Source: Dipteris shenzhenensis | Lineage: Eukaryota > Polypodiophyta > Polypodiopsida > Gleicheniales | DNA length: 64,000 bases | Assembly: GCA_047967505.1 (NCBI GenBank) | Contig: CM106539.1 | Reading direction: 5' to 3' (one strand) | In this document: piece by piece, positions 11,307 through 25,300 of the stretch | Numbering within the stretch: position 1 is the first letter of the stretch | How the letters are laid out: each line of letters opens with the position of its first letter | Program-made: the position numbers and the translations under genes | The notes under the pieces: generated by a model | The model's database searches: none | Told to the model about the DNA's origin: nothing | What the model saw: the letters and a program-made list of their open reading frames with translations, nothing else

Positions 11307-12270
11307 CTAGCAACAATGCAACTACCAATGCAACTAGATGACTTACAATGATTTCAAAGTAAAATCCAACAAGAGACCTCAATGTAGATGCAACTAAGCC
11401 TTCTACATCAACCAAGTATGCATTCAACAATCAGATGTAATCAACTCAATGTGGCAAGCAAAGTGGCCAAATGCAAGCATACTACTGTAGGTGATGCAAC
11501 GAACAACAAAATGAAGATAGCAATAGGCACAAACTTTGACAACAAATCACATGCAAAAAGATGGAAAATTTGATGTAAAGATGTAGCCAAGGAGCAAGAA
11601 AATGCATAGATTAGGGAGCCAATGATCTGCAATTACATAGCCGGCAATATCTAGGAGAGAGAAGACGGACGCATGGCATCATGCGTCCACATGGTAGATA
11701 AGGGAATATGTTAGCGACACGTGGTAGATAAGGTCATGTCATCATTTTACCATGAACTAGGGTATCTTAATAGGTGTCATGCCATCAATAACATGGGGCA
11801 GCATAGCCAATCAACTACTATATCATCATATAGTGACCCCTTGCTAGGTATTATAGCTTGCTGAGCACAAATTCTAACGTTCCATGTGACATAGCAGTGC
11901 AATGTCACATCTATGCTCCACCAGCACAATGCTTCATATGAACACACTTTACATGTGCATTTAAATTTGACATATCATCCTTTTAGACCCACTTTTGATC
12001 ACCTTAGCTTGCCATAGCTTTTGGTTCAGGAGGAATTTTTTGATGGTCCAAAAAGGAAAATTAATGGCTTCTCAAGATTTAGGTGCTCGTCACATCACAC
12101 AAAATTCCAACATTTTGTAACTCATTGTCTTGAGCTCCTAAATTGGATTCACTTCATTTGCATATTGAAGCCTCTTCATCAACTCGAATAGATTAGCACA
12201 TCTATAGGGGGGATCAACTCCACAAAGCCATCTAAGCCCTTGCTTGAGCTCACTTGACTAGTTTTTATCG

Positions 12271-12541
12271 GCATCAATCCTTTTACTCACATGCAGTTCC
12301 ACACTCGTCATATATCCTAAAACTCAAGCACCTACATCATAACGAGTGGGCTTCATGGAACACATAGATTTTTGCATAAAATTAGTGAGCAGTTCCACAC
12401 TCGTTATATATCCTAAAACTGCATCAATCCTTTTACTCACATGCAGTTCCACACTCATCAGATATCCTAAAACTCAAGCACCTACATCATAATGAGTGGA
12501 CTTCATGGAAGACATAGATTTTTGCATAATATGAGTGAGTA
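12271..12541. repeat. Tandem duplication, 150-bp period
   Basis: Starting 'gcatcaatccttttactcac', the sequence at 12271-12391 is repeated almost exactly at 12421-12541, through 'catagatttttgcataa'. The spacer holds a third partial copy of the 'gttccacactcgt.atatcctaaaact' phrase. Confidence 0.8.
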
Positions 12542-13354
12542 ACTTATATCTCCCTCATTTTAAAGCCTTATTGCCTGTTTTTTTGACACATTGTGTGCAT
12601 TTTTAAGCCTTGAAAATCCTTTTAGGCTATTCTTATTAAGCCTTGTGCCATGAATGTGGTCAAGCCTATGTACTTAGAGTCAAGGATATCAACAATCAAC
12701 TTGTAAGTAAAAGATACTATGAAGTCAACCAAGATAGTCCAAGCCATCATTATTTGATTTGATATGGATATCAAAACCTAATCAGAGTATTGTTATACAA
12801 AAGCAAGTTCCATCACTTGAAGAAGCAGAATGATGCTTCAGTACCAAACTTGCATGCCATGTCAGCTGATATCAACCTAGGTCACTTTTTGCAATATGGC
12901 ACAAGAGATATGGACATGCTTCAATGCCAAACTTGCATGCCAGGTTAGTTGAGTATCAACCTATGCAGTATTAGGAAAGTTAGAAGACCACATTTTCATG
13001 TATGTTAAGTAAGAAAAATAACAACCTTGTGCGTCTAGCTATGTCTTTATCTACTTAATTTTGGCCAATTATAAAGATTACAAAAGAGTTGTATCAACCT
13101 CGCTTGAATGATATTTTCATAAATTCATTTTACTTAGTAACTCCAATGTTTATGTCATGTAGAACTTGCGTTGTTGCTTTTTAATATCCTAGCTTTTTGA
13201 TATGAGTCTTGTACCACCCAAATTCACAAAATAAAACCACTTATTAGATCCAGATATCCTTACAAAAGTTAACTTAAAATATTACTTAACACAAATAGAC
13301 ATTGTACAAAACGATAGTACCAAAGAGTGACTATTGATACAACTCCTTCATAAA

Positions 13355-13545
13355 TATTAAATACCATACAAGAAGCTATATGACATTTGAATGAGAGATA
13401 AGACTACATGATTTATTTGTTTATTAAATACCATACAAGAAGGATGTGATTAACTATGTGACATTTGTTTATTAAATACCATATAAGAAGGATGTGATTG
13501 GCTATGTGACATTTGAAACTTGGGGATAAGGCTACATGATTTATT
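13355..13545. repeat. Short imperfect tandem repeats
   Basis: The phrase 'ttaaataccata(c/t)aagaag' occurs at about 13358, 13424 and 13471, each followed at variable distance by 'tatgtgacattt'. A longer phrase ending 'taaggctacatgatttatttg' also repeats (about 13400 and 13529). Confidence 0.6.
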
Positions 13546-14844
13546 TGCATCTTTTCCTCGAGATCCACATTTTTTATCCTTGACTAATGTCTCAACATCC
13601 TAATGGGAATCAACCCTTCACAAATGTTGGGGGGCTACTACTTATAGTGGTCTTTGTTTCATTTAGGTGTATATTTTACTCATCCTCACACTCAGAAGCA
13701 CAAGTTACCAAGTGCTTCCCATTGAACCAACACTTTCTTCTAACCAAAGATAGCGTCCCTTTAGAGTACAAGGGCAATTCCACTTGCTTCCAATTGTGGG
13801 TGGATGTTGGGCACAGACGTTGAAAGTGAAGCATCCACTTGGTCATCATAATATTTTAGCATGCATGTGCATTGCTGACCTTGGAGGATCCTTGTAGGGT
13901 GTCCTAAAGTTGTCCCTTCCCTTCCACCTAATTGTGCTAATGCAGTCAAGTCCTTAAAAAGGCAATAAAAGAATTAATAGTAAGGAGATCATCTATGCAG
14001 GAGTTTGTGAATATCTAGCTAATGACGTAGGAAGGGTATGTGGAAAAGATGATGCCCAATCAAACATGACATAGAAGATGATGCCATGCCAAACATTTTG
14101 TGCTTCAAGGGAACCGACAATTGTAATCTTCATAGCATGGTTATCTAGAGGCCTTCCATGTGAGGGCAAGGATTTGGGGACCTACGTCGCCCTCAAATGG
14201 TGACTTAGGACCATCCCTTATGTGGAAGGCTTGGGGAGTAATAAACTCAAGGGTTTTTTAAAAATCTATGTAGCGCATGGCCAGGTTCCATGTCAAAAGT
14301 GATGTGCTGAGTTAAATGCATAGGACTGGGCGACTATCAGGAGTGTAGGGGAACGAGGTGGAGGAGGAAGCAATGGAAACAAGGGGGAAACAAGGAGGAG
14401 TGTAGGGAAACTCGGTGGAGGAGGAAACAAGGAGGAACGAGAGAGGATGTCGACACAAACCCACCCACCCACACATGCATGGCCAACTACGAGGGGTGAG
14501 CCGCGGATGGCCAAAGGTAACAGGCAGCTTCTAGAGGGAATTGAACATGGGCAATGAGCTTAGGTGGGCGAAGACTCAAGCTACTGAGGAGAGGACTTTG
14601 GGCATGTTTCCGAGCCATGCAGGTGCGCACACCGATCAGTTTGAAAATGACTGCTAGGTGATTGGCCACTGGTGGCCAAAAGAGACCACCAAAGCCTCTA
14701 TGGACTCTATTGGCCAGCGGTGGCGCAATGTGCAGGCATTGCCACCGCACCCGATGGCGAGGAGAGCTTGTGGAGAGCAATCTAGAAGAGGGCAAGGGAA
14801 GGGGTATTAATGAGAGGATATTGAAGGAATGGAATGAAGGCCGG

Positions 14845-14865
14845 TTTAAATAGCTTCCAGGCCCA
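14845..14865 (+). promoter_or_regulatory. Putative TATA-like box and GGCCCA element of the DCL gene
   Basis: A TATA-like 'tttaaatag' (14845-14853) is followed by GGCCCA (14860-14865) and then, about 30 bases downstream, by a pyrimidine-rich leader starting near 14875. CT-rich leaders are common in plant 5' UTRs. This is the main sequence evidence that the Dicer-like gene starts here rather than far upstream. It is inferred from motif spacing only. Confidence 0.35.
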
Positions 14866-14874
14866 CGTCCACTA

Positions 14875-15506
14875 CCACCTTTCTCCGCCACCTCTGCTGT
14901 TGATCGCCATAGCCAAACCTTCCAGCCCCACCGCCATAGCCAAAACCTTCCTATTTCATCTTTCCCGCCTTCCCTCCTCCTTTCCCCTTCTTCCTCCCGC
15001 TGTACTCGACCTCCTTCCTTTCCTCTCCGTAAGCTTCTTTGCTTCTCTCCTGCATTCGCATCCCTTATTTCGTTGTCGTGCTTTTGTATAACCGTTTCGC
15101 TTCCGCAGTAATCCCTGTAGGGTCTGTCCTTGAGCCTTACAGCATTCGTTTTTCCTGTTTCGAATCCGCTTTTGGACTTGGAGATGATTTTTTTTTCCCT
15201 CCTGGGGGGCCGGAGGGACGGGGGAAGTTCTTCATTTCAACACAAGTACTAGATTCGTGTTTGCGGTTCTCCAGCTTCTCCGCTGTTCATGCTGTTTCGT
15301 TCTTCGAGTTGCTCGCTTTCGTAAGGTTACTAGAACTCGCCTTTTTTCCTCAAGGTGTGAAGCGTTTTCTTCGTGCCACAGCATCCCGCGAATCCTTGGA
15401 GTAGGATTGCTGCAACGATCGGAGTGTTTTACAAGTTGCGAAGCGTAGAGTGCTCATTATTTTGCTGTTAACGAGGTGTGTGGTTCCTGGTTCCAGCTAC
15501 TTCAAC
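14875..15506 (+). other. Putative 5' UTR of the DCL gene with a leader intron
   Basis: The CT-rich leader (about 14875-15028) ends at a donor-like 'ctcc|gtaagc'. An acceptor-like 'ggttccag' at 15496 lies 10 bases before the proposed ATG at 15507. The sequence between has no recognised domain in any frame. If the leader intron is real, translation starts directly in the platform domain. Alternatively the exon starting at 15497 is internal and earlier exons lie outside the window. Confidence 0.35.
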
Positions 15507-15803
15507 ATGGGAGAAGGTGTTTCTTATTATGAGCTTGGTTTCCCTGACGTATTGTGTCCCTCGTCGGGGGTCGTTAACGGAAGGCGTATCGTTTCCTTCT
15601 TCACATACCTTGTACGTTATAACGTCGTGAAAGAGGGGCAAGATCCTCTCGTTACTCCCGCAACGGACTTTTTGGTGCTTAACGAATTTGAGCTCGACAA
15701 CGAGGTTGCAAACAATCTGTCCGTGAAAATAAACCTGCCTCTGGATTTATGTGTGACAGCTGATTTCAGTGCTGGTGGCATTGTCATTTTAAACGACATG
15801 CAA
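15507..15803 (+). CDS. DCL exon 1: platform domain, N-terminal part
   Basis: Encodes residues 1-99. 'YYELGFPDVLCPSSGVVNG' followed by 'FELDNEVANNL' and 'GGIVILNDMQ' follows the pattern of the Dicer platform (Phe/Tyr-Glu-x-x-Phe-Pro start, later 'SELDxEVLxxxF' and 'GVIxLxxEQ'). The ATG at 15507 gives MGEGVSYYEL. The frame stays open upstream to a stop near 15447, so an upstream acceptor at 15496 is also possible. The exon ends CAA before a perfect GTAAGT donor, phase 0. Confidence 0.7.
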
Positions 15804-16261
15804 GTAAGTTTCGTTCGTGAACTTTTCTGTCCTTCTTCCATATTCTCGTCAAGTGGCAGGTGACAAGATTTTGGAAAGCCGTTTCAGCTACGGCAGAAGA
15901 GTTTACGGCACGTGCATTTTGGTGTATTCGCGAGGTTTCAGATTTAGATACACGATAATGTACCCACGTTTGTAAGAGTAAGAGAGGAAAAAGAATCTCC
16001 GTAATCTCATTCTCGCCTTGCATGCCACGGAAGCGAAGTTATGGCCTGGGGATAATTCAGAGACGCTGTCGTAGATTTTCTTTGCCGTGGCATCGACAAT
16101 TCTATTGTGTTATTGTGACTAAACTAGAAATCGGCAGGTTAATAGAATGTTAAGAAGGTTTTCGTCCACACTCCAAAATCTACAGCATGTGCGAATTCAT
16201 TTTCCGGCAGAAAATATCAGCCGTTCAATGATCGAGTGTAAAGAATGAAAAGGATGGGAGT

Positions 16262-16332
<71 letters not shown>

Positions 16333-19300
16333 TTTTTTTTTTTGAATGATCTCACGCGCGCGCGTGCTCACACACACAGAGCTAACTTCGCTTGGGCTGT
16401 GGATAAACCTCTCATATGGAAAGGAAAGAGGATATCACCTTGAAGCGTTGTGTCGCATGGTTAATTGACAAAGTTTAGTAAGACGTAGTAAGATCTTGCC
16501 GTAGCTGGGTCTCGTGAAACGAGACAGATGGTGTAGCCAAGCAACACCCCCCAGATGGTGTTCGCTAGATATACGCTACGCTTTCGTACGTTTTTCCCTG
16601 GCTTTGCAGGTTAGATTTTTGCAGATCTTGCCTTTTCATGACATTTTCGTAGGTCATTGGATCCCGAGCCAAGAGCTAGAAGAAATAGGGGACCTTAATA
16701 ACCGAGTGTTCTTTTGCCATGTCAAGGTTCCATCGTGATTCTTTGGCCATGAGACCCCGATGCACCTTTGACACGTGTAATCGCCAATAGTCTTCCATTC
16801 TACGTAGTCCAACGAACACCCTTTGTTGACGCCTTCACGTAGTGCTTCTTGAGGCAGACTAATGGAACACGTGAAATATGCTCGGCCAATCTTATGAAAA
16901 CGAAAGATGCTTTGCTAAAAATTTCAGAACTTTGGAACAGCCTTGTAGACAAAGTCTTCAAAGACTCAGAGCAGGCTTCAGTTGAACCTGTTGTTAATGC
17001 ACGGATGATTCAGAGTCCAAAATCTGATCTACACTTTTCCAAAGGCTGCTAAACTTAACAATGTATTGTGATGATGATGGATAATTTTAGGAGCCTTATT
17101 ATAAATTACAATAGAGCATCGAAGCTGGCTTCGGTTAAATCCTTGAAGCCTTTGATTAGTCTCCCTCAAGTCAGCGTGCATGGGTGTTTCACAGTTTGAT
17201 GTGGGCTTGTAGTCTGTAGACTAAGTGATGATGAGCATCCTAAGTAGAGGAAATAAAGAGGAGTTGCTAAGCCAGGGATGGTTAGCATTTGCCCCCATGT
17301 GGCCACTATACTCACAGTTAGGGCCAAGTCTTGTACAATTTGATAATAATGATCTAGCCACGTTCTCCTTTGCCTATTCGCTGGCGAAAAAATTCTGATA
17401 TCAAGGGCTTCCAAGGCTTTGTAGGTTGTCTTGGAAGTTGAGATCTGGAAGCAGATAAAGACAATTACCGTTACCAGAATCCCCCACAGAGACAGGAGCC
17501 TCCTTGACTCCTCTATAAAAACCACTGCCTGGTTTCATTTGTGATACACATGGCCCTTTGAAGGAGCCCTAGACGTCACTACCCATTTCTGGAAGCGATC
17601 ACAATTCTTGATAAATTTCTTAGAGGAAGCATGTTTCCACTTTCTTCTTCTACATTCTTAGTTACATGGGTTATTTGTGCTTAAGGGTGTTTGGGATATT
17701 GACACAAATTTTACTGTATTTAACTTATGACGACTACTCTTTCAGGGCTTTTTCTTAACCAACTGATAAGCTGTATCAATTCAGACATTTTAATCTTATT
17801 GAATTCCCTTGTTAGAATCTCAGTTTTTTAGGTCTCTTGACTAACCTATAGACCATTTATCAGCTCGCTAGTTGTATCACTTTGTCTCTTGGCATACCCT
17901 TATCCCATACCGTACGCATTCTAGCTACTCTCTAGTTAATATCACTATTGCAGTACCCAATCTAGTGTGCACAATAGTGTCTTAACAGTGCCACTTGCCC
18001 CTCCCCACTACCTCCTGCTGCTGTACCCTCCCGATAGCTCCCAATTGTTGCCCAATTCCGTCTCCTTAGCTCCCAATTGTTGCCCAATGCTGCCTCATTT
18101 CGCTGCACTCTGTCTTTCTTGGCTGCCTCTGTTCAGACTTGTATGGCATCTTGTAGACGCTTGTATAGGCCGTACAAGACCGTGCCCATGAGCCTTCATT
18201 CATCTGCACTCCCTTCACCATGTAATTTTGGACTTCGATGTTGTTCATGGATACCTCTTCATCCCAAATCCCATTTTGGTCACCTCGATTGTCGATGATG
18301 TAAGGAGTGTGGCTATGGGTCGTTGGTCCACGACTGGATTCTAAAAGAATTTCGCACAATGGGTAATGAGTTCCATTAGTTGACTGATCAAAATCGGCAC
18401 ATTCAGCTCGTGGAACTTCTTCCAAGCTGAGTTAATGTGTCTACTTTGCTGGTCATTCAGCTTCATTTTCGTTTTTAGGTTCGTTGCCTTCAATTAATCA
18501 TGCATTTTGCTCTATCAGTTGATCCTTCTCTGGTTATCGACCCGATGATTCTCCCAATTCAATGAGTGGTTCTTTTTGTTTCAGTTCATGGCTGATCTTC
18601 ATTGCCATCTTCTTCTTTTCCTTCTAACAAAACTGTTGCTCTCTTGGCTTCTTTGGCTTCGTCTATGGGTTGGCCCTTGTGATCTTGTGACCAGTGGCAA
18701 ATCTACCTCCATTATCACCACATGTGCTTGGGATGCACGGTCATCTTGGTCGCATGTCTTCATAGCATGTCGAGTTGCTTCATTTACAGCCGGCATTTTC
18801 TCTTTTATGTCCTTTCCCACGTAACCACGTTGTGTTGTTGCTCTTCTGTCTTTCACCTTGGTAGACTTTCTTCTTGCTCCACTTGGTAGACATTCGTTGT
18901 TCGTTTGTGCTTGATGAACTAGTAAGTTGGTTACGAATTAGCTACCTACGGCAGCGGTGAGGTACACCTCCGAGGCCCTGAACGTTCCAACTGACAATCC
19001 TCATCGACGAGAGGAAGAGGCTGGATAAAAAATCCCTACCTGACTTGGTAGCGGAGATATCCCTCTCTCGGGAGAAATTCCTCCTATTAAGAGGAGGGAA
19101 GTCAACTGGGGAAAGCACTCCCACACCTTTAGAAGGGGAAGCTCTATCCTTGAACAAGGTGCTCCCCAAGGGTAGAGGGTACAAACTCCTCTAACTCAAA
19201 CTCTGCCATGTTTGCCAGAACTGCAAAAGAATTTCTGAATGATGCTCCTGGTGCAGGTGTGCGGAGGATCCTTGTAGATGAAGGAGTAGAAGCAATAATC

Positions 19301-22300
19301 CCCTTGCCTCTGTCAAGAGGTGAAGAAGTAGGAATGAGAGAGAGAGGGGGCTGTTGCTACTGATGGATCTCAGCCAAAAGAGTAGCATTAGCCTGGAGTA
19401 AGGCACGAGCTTCAGCAAACGGCTTGCTCCATAGGAGAAAGCTCCTTCACATGAACATCTGAAGGGACAGGAGCAACCTCATCAGCACAAGGAACTAAAA
19501 CAAGAATATCTCCTGCCTGTAAGGATGTGTGGAATGGCATAGCAAGATGATGCTAAATAGATGCAAACCTGTAGAAAACTTGCACGGAGGACAAGCATTG
19601 GGCTGAAAGGTAATTCTCTAGAAGTTCGATATGCCTTGTTAGCATTATTTGACTCCTCGTAAGTCGCATCAAAAATCTCAGGGGCAACAATCATGCTTAG
19701 CTTGGTTGCCCCCACATTTCTCATGTTGCATATTTACAGTTTTACTTGTATCCACTTCTCACCACATTTGAAGTACAAATTAGCCCTCTTCGTGCTGTCC
19801 ATAATGGCTCAAGCATGCTTCTTAATGTCTGATTTTTTGGTATGACATCTGTCTTTGCTGCAAATCTTACATCTGGCTATTTGTATGGCTTTACATAAGG
19901 CATTGTACTGTCGGACACCTATGAAATGGGGCGTTGCAGCCTGTTTATCATGCCATTCACGCATTCTGGTTTTTTTGTCATTCCCTTAATTTCTGCCCCC
20001 ATCTTGCTTGTCTTTAGAAGCATACTTTCGATCAAAAACTTCAGCAAGCTTGGCAACTCCCTCGATAGTTTGGGGCTCATCAACCCTCACACATCAACGG
20101 CCAAGGAAGCCCTGGATAAATCACAGCAATTTTTCCCTTTCCGATCGATCATGCACAAAGAGGAAAAGTCTCAATAACTACTATGGATACTCCAAGTCTG
20201 TATCATGGGCGTAGAGGCCGAGGGGGCAGGGGTAGAGGGTGGGGGAGAGGGGTGAGGGTGAGGGGGTAGGGGGGGGGGGAGAGGGCTGAGGGTGCGGGGG
20301 AAGATGGCGGGGGAAGGGGGCTGAGGGGGCGGGGGAAGGGAGGCAAGGAGGGGCTGAGGGAGGAGGGAGAGGTAGGCATGGAAGGGGCTGAAGGGAGAGA
20401 GGAGAGAGGGGCAGGGAGGGAGGCAGGAAGAGGCTGAGAGGGGGCAGCAGGGGAGTCGGGGAGCAGCAGCAGCCAAAAGTATGCATGACCACCACCTTTT
20501 GTAGTTTTGTGAGGATTGAAGGTGTCAAAATCTAGGATGGAGTATTTAGAATCATTGCTAAACCTTGGATGAAGTTCCATCCCACTGAAAAAGCTGAATG
20601 GGGATGGTTGGGTTGAAGTTCCAAGGCCTTGGGAAATGACCAACAGTCCATTTTGGGAAGAAAACTTCCATTTTGGTCCAAACTTACTTGTTTTTTTGCT
20701 ATTTTTGTTCCTTTTTGTTGTTTCATGTTATTTAGTAGGTAGAGGAACTAGAAAACCAGTCCTCAAGCACCCCAAACATTGACACCTGACAGAATATCTG
20801 CCAGTTGGCATAATTAATGTACCAAATCTTGGCCGAAATAGTGGTCAACTCTAACCCAGTGCATGTCGGGTTACTAAGCCAGCGGACCCGTTGCATTAAC
20901 AACCTCCCGCACGTTGGGTCAACAACCTAACGCACATTGGGTTACTAACCCAACGCATATGCCGGGTTAATGGTCAATGGTAAACATAGTCTTGTGAGTC
21001 AAATTTGGTCATTTAGTGATCTGGAATGTGTTGAACCACCACCAACCACCCGGAAAAACTGAATGGGTCTTCCAAGAAAATTAACTTGAAGGGTGAGTGT
21101 GTTCATAAAATCATCAAGATAAAAATCTCAAAGGGAATCATCACACTTAGTAGCACCAGGGAATTTGAGAACCCATAACATCTCTAAGACTGGGCAACTG
21201 GGCACCCAAACCTACTCCCTAGCCTGTCAAAAATAGAACCATGTTGCATTAGCTTTAACGCAGTGCACCCGCTGTGCGTATAACACACCGCACTCCGGGT
21301 TAATAACCCAGCGCCGTGGGGTCAGCCTGTTGTCTGGTAAGAGTGGAAACTAGATAGGGAGGCCAACTAGGAGACTACTTATCCTGACCCACCTACATGC
21401 TATTGAGATTTGGGAGAATCCTAGGAGCTGAGTCAGAGCAGGAAGTTAGTGCCTCCAACAACGTAATATCGGGCCAAGTGACCGCTCTAGTATCAACCTC
21501 ATCCGGGAACTCGGTCCTGAGCTTATACTCTGTACACAGCCCTTCACAAGCTGACAGTTCCAGCTTTGAAGTCTCGAGGAGCTTCGATGCATAGATGGGT
21601 GAAAATCCAAATCTCGGGGCCTCCATGGCTCCTAACTCCATCTCAATCAGACCCCAGTCTCCCACACCTTCAACTACAGCCTCACGGCTTAGGGAGTCTC
21701 TCTCCAACTTCTTGGGGAGGTTTGGGTTGTCTTACCCCGACGTGGTTAGTTCCTTTGCAAGGCAAACAAGAGTGTCGGAGGAGCCGCATGGCCCTCTACC
21801 GACCACTGCATTAGGAAGCACACAAAGTAATCTAGTACTCACAATAATGATGAATCCTACAGGGCCTCATGTTCAATTATATGAAGGTGAGCCATCGTGT
21901 ATCGGAGCTTTTGAGCCTAGGGTACCTATCTTTTGGTCACCAAGTTCCGACCGGCAAGGAAATGAACAAACAGACTGAACAAACAGACTTTGGGGAAAAC
22001 ATATTTCGTGCACGATGGCTTTTTGCCCCCCTCAATACCAAGCTTGGGAGGGAGCCCCAGAAGGTATTTCCCACCCCACGGCTGCACCTTATTGATCAGT
22101 GCCTAATGTGACAATGCCTAGCTCAGGCCCTCACCGGTGCGACCAATACAGCCAAGCACGCCACGCATGCCAACTCCAGGCCCAAGTGGCCTTTGAATAG
22201 CTAATGCAGTGCCTATGCGACCCATGAATTTTTACAACCCACTCCGTGGACCACCCAACTTTGGCAACGTGCCGGCCCCATCACCAAATCGTGCACTGCA

Positions 22301-25300
22301 GATTGTACTTACAGATGAGGCGATGAGGATCCTAGTGCAAGCACTAGAAAGGGGGGTCACGTTGCCAGCTTTTGTTGGAAGAGATACTAGGCCAGTCACC
22401 ATCTCCAAGCTCATTATTAAGTTTCTAGGAGAGGGAGATCCGGTGTGCCGTGTAGAAAGGTTCAAGCAAATTTGTGAGACGTTTGGGGATAGAGGTGACT
22501 TAGACAAGGTTAATGCATGTGGGTTGAGCTTAGATGGCAAGGCACACCAATGGTATAGCGCCCCAGGCGCGGGAGAGAAATCAATTGAAAAACGCTTAGA
22601 AAGACATTCATAGTGGGATTTGCGTGCACTAGTCCGAGATGGAGCCCTATCAATCAACTGTATGTGGTTAAGCAGAAGGACCATGAGACCTTACTGGAGT
22701 ATCTTACAAGGCTCAAACATTTGAACTCTTGCTGTGAACCTCACAAGAGGATGAGCGATTGTTGCCGTGCTTCCTCATCGGGTTAAGAGATGCCAAGCTT
22801 CATGATCACCTCATTACCTTGAACCCCACATTGTTTGAGCTGTGGAGCAAGAGCGATGTACTCTCAGTTGACAATATGAAGGATAAAGCCCAAACTGAAA
22901 AGTCCCAAGTAGCTTCATCTGATGTATCTCATATAGGTAAAACTATTAGTACATGTGAAGCTAAGGAGGCAACTCCACTTCCTAAGGACGTAAACATAAA
23001 TGAAATAGTCACCAACCTTATGAACTGAGTGGTCCAACAACTAAGGGGGGATTGGCAAGGGAAGGCTCGAGCAATTCTCACCTATTCCGTGGGAGAGACA
23101 ATGTGTGTTGTGGACTATGCATGGGCAATCATCCTACGAATGAGTGCCCTTGCCTTAGGGCTAGGCTAGCACTCTATTGTGCTCACTGTGCTAGATTCGA
23201 ATATCTTAGTGTTGGTATCCCAAGGTTAATTCCCAGCCTATATACCTCTGTATCTGCTTGCCTCGCTAGCAGCCTATCATCATCCTTCTCCTTGTTGATC
23301 ATTTCTAGGGTCACTTCTATCTTCTCAAATCCCCTTTCCTTGATTTTGGAAATGAGACGCAAATTAGTATGGATGTATACTAATTTCTCGGTATTCTTTG
23401 GAAGCAGCCTATTCCTTCTTTTAGTATGGATAAGAGAGAATGTGCTCCAATTCCTCTCACAAGGAGAAGCACATGTGCCTTGCGAGAGCACTCGAAGAGC
23501 TAACTGCTGCAAATTTGGTGTGTGAGCCCCAAATGTCTCCCACCAACAGGAGATTATGATCGTGATGTCTATGCCCTTTGACAGCAGCTTTAGTTTCTTG
23601 ATCCTATGTGGATAGCAATGATTTGGAGCTTTCTTCATATTCTCTGTGGACAACATTTAAATTCAAGGCTGTCCTGAAAGAGGTGAGTGTCTGTGGAGTG
23701 GCATCCAAAAAAGTAGCCGTGTCATCTGTCAGCTCATTGTCCATCAACTCCTCTTCTTGTCTCAACGGAAGTCTCAGCCCAAAAATATCAGCTTGAGCTC
23801 TAGTATAGAGGCTCATAGCTTCAGCCACAAATAAGAATAGAAAGGGGGCTAGAGGGCATCTCTGTCGGAGTGATCTGGATATCTGAAACCTGTATCCCCT
23901 GATTCCACCAATGAGTACCTGGCTATGGGCTGACCTGTAAAGAGCAGAAACCCCTCTAATCCACAAATCTGAAAATCCAAAGCAAATAAGGGTTCCCTCT
24001 AGAAAACCCCAATATACCCTGTCATATGCTTTTTCAAAATCTAGGAGTAGAATTGCTAGTCTATGGCCCTCATGCATAGCCCACTCAGAAGCCTCCCAAA
24101 ATGAGAATATATTATCAAAAATTCTTCTGCCATGGACAAAGCTTGGTTGTGTGTCATGTATAAGATCTGGTAAGATGGGTTGCAATCGCAGACTGATGGC
24201 TTTTGCCAAGATCTTATACAAAGTGCCCAATAAGGTGATCGGTCTCCACTGAGACACTAAATTTCTGCAACCTCCTTTTGGGATAAGGTGAATGAAACCT
24301 TCTGAGAGTGAGTCCGGCATCTCAGCGGAGTCCCAAACGCCCTGCTGGGCTGAGGTGATGTAATTTCCAATCTGATCCCAAAAAATAAAAAAAGAAGAAG
24401 ATGTAAGTCCATCTGACCCTGGACAACTACCCTTATGAAGGGCAGTAAGAGTGGTCCTGAATTCTATGTTGGTAAAGCATGCATCAAGTGAGGCTCTCAT
24501 ACCTTTATCCACCAACATACGAATATGCTGCCAAATAACCTGTCTAGCATCATCTCTGGCGTGTGAATCAGGATCTGCAGTCAAAAGGGAGGCATAGTAA
24601 TCTGAAGCAATCTGCATGACGACATCTGGATGTGTCTGAAGTATCCCGTTTGAGTCAACAAGCTGCGAAGCCAAAGAGTGAGGTGGCATACTCTTGCTCT
24701 GAATCTGTCTTGAGTTGCTGAAGCTCGTCTTTGGAAAAGGTAACTGTTTTTGCGGTCGGTGAAAGTGGTCGAGGATTGGCTGAATGGGAACCCATTCGTC
24801 AATCAAGGTGGAATGGCCGACACGAACACGAAGATGCTTTGTTCGTCCAACAACCTGTTGCCAGCGAGAGAAAATCTCTCTCTTGTTCCTAGAGGGGTTG
24901 AAGAGGGGGGGGGGGGAGCGTGGCGGGGGGGGGGGCAGGGTAGGGAAGGAGGAGAGGGGGACGGAAGGATAGAGGTGATGAGGCAGAGGCTGAGAAAGGG
25001 GCAGAGGGAGGGAGGGAGGGGGCAGAAGGTAGGGGCGGGGGAGGGGAAGGGAGGCGGGGTAGGGGGAGCGGGGGGTTAGGAGGAGCAGGGGGATAGGAAG
25101 GAGGGGCAGCGGGGGGGTAGGGAGAGGAGGGGAGAGGGCAGCGGGGTAGGGAGGGAGGGGCGGGTAGGGGGAGCAGGGGGTAAGGAGGGAGGGGCAGCGG
25201 GGGGGAAGGGAGAGGCGGGGAAAGATGCAAGGGTAGGGAGGAAGGGCGGGGTAGGGAGGGAGAGGTAGGGGGGTAGGGAGGGAGAGGTAGGCAGCAGGAG

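Larger units (their letters stand above)
11307..14290. other. Gene-free stretch
   Basis: I see no supported gene. Short ORFs at 11388-11632, 13587-13823 and 13761-13949 have no recognisable motif. The stretch contains a 150-bp tandem duplication (12271-12541) and imperfect repeats around 13340-13545. The first few hundred bases may be leader or LTR remnant of the Copia element, but I could not find TG...CA ends or a PBS there. Confidence 0.4.

Noticed and set aside
12580-13340. Possible Copia 5' LTR for the 6.8-11.3 kb element
   Set aside because: No TG...CA copy of the 6476-6812 LTR and no primer-binding site could be found here.
16849-17052. ORF in intron 1 considered as a missing DCL exon
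   Set aside because: Exons 1 and 2 join in phase and give an unbroken platform helix, so nothing is missing; the ORF has no Dicer-like motif.
17166-17525. 119-codon minus-strand ORF
   Set aside because: No recognisable domain and hydrophobic random-like composition; not enough support for a gene.
18066-18856. Charged minus-strand ORFs that might be a gag gene
   Set aside because: No zinc knuckle, capsid motif or neighbouring pol sequence to support it.
20171-20643. Overlapping proline-rich minus-strand ORFs
   Set aside because: All three frames are open because the DNA is a G-rich simple repeat; not evidence of a gene.
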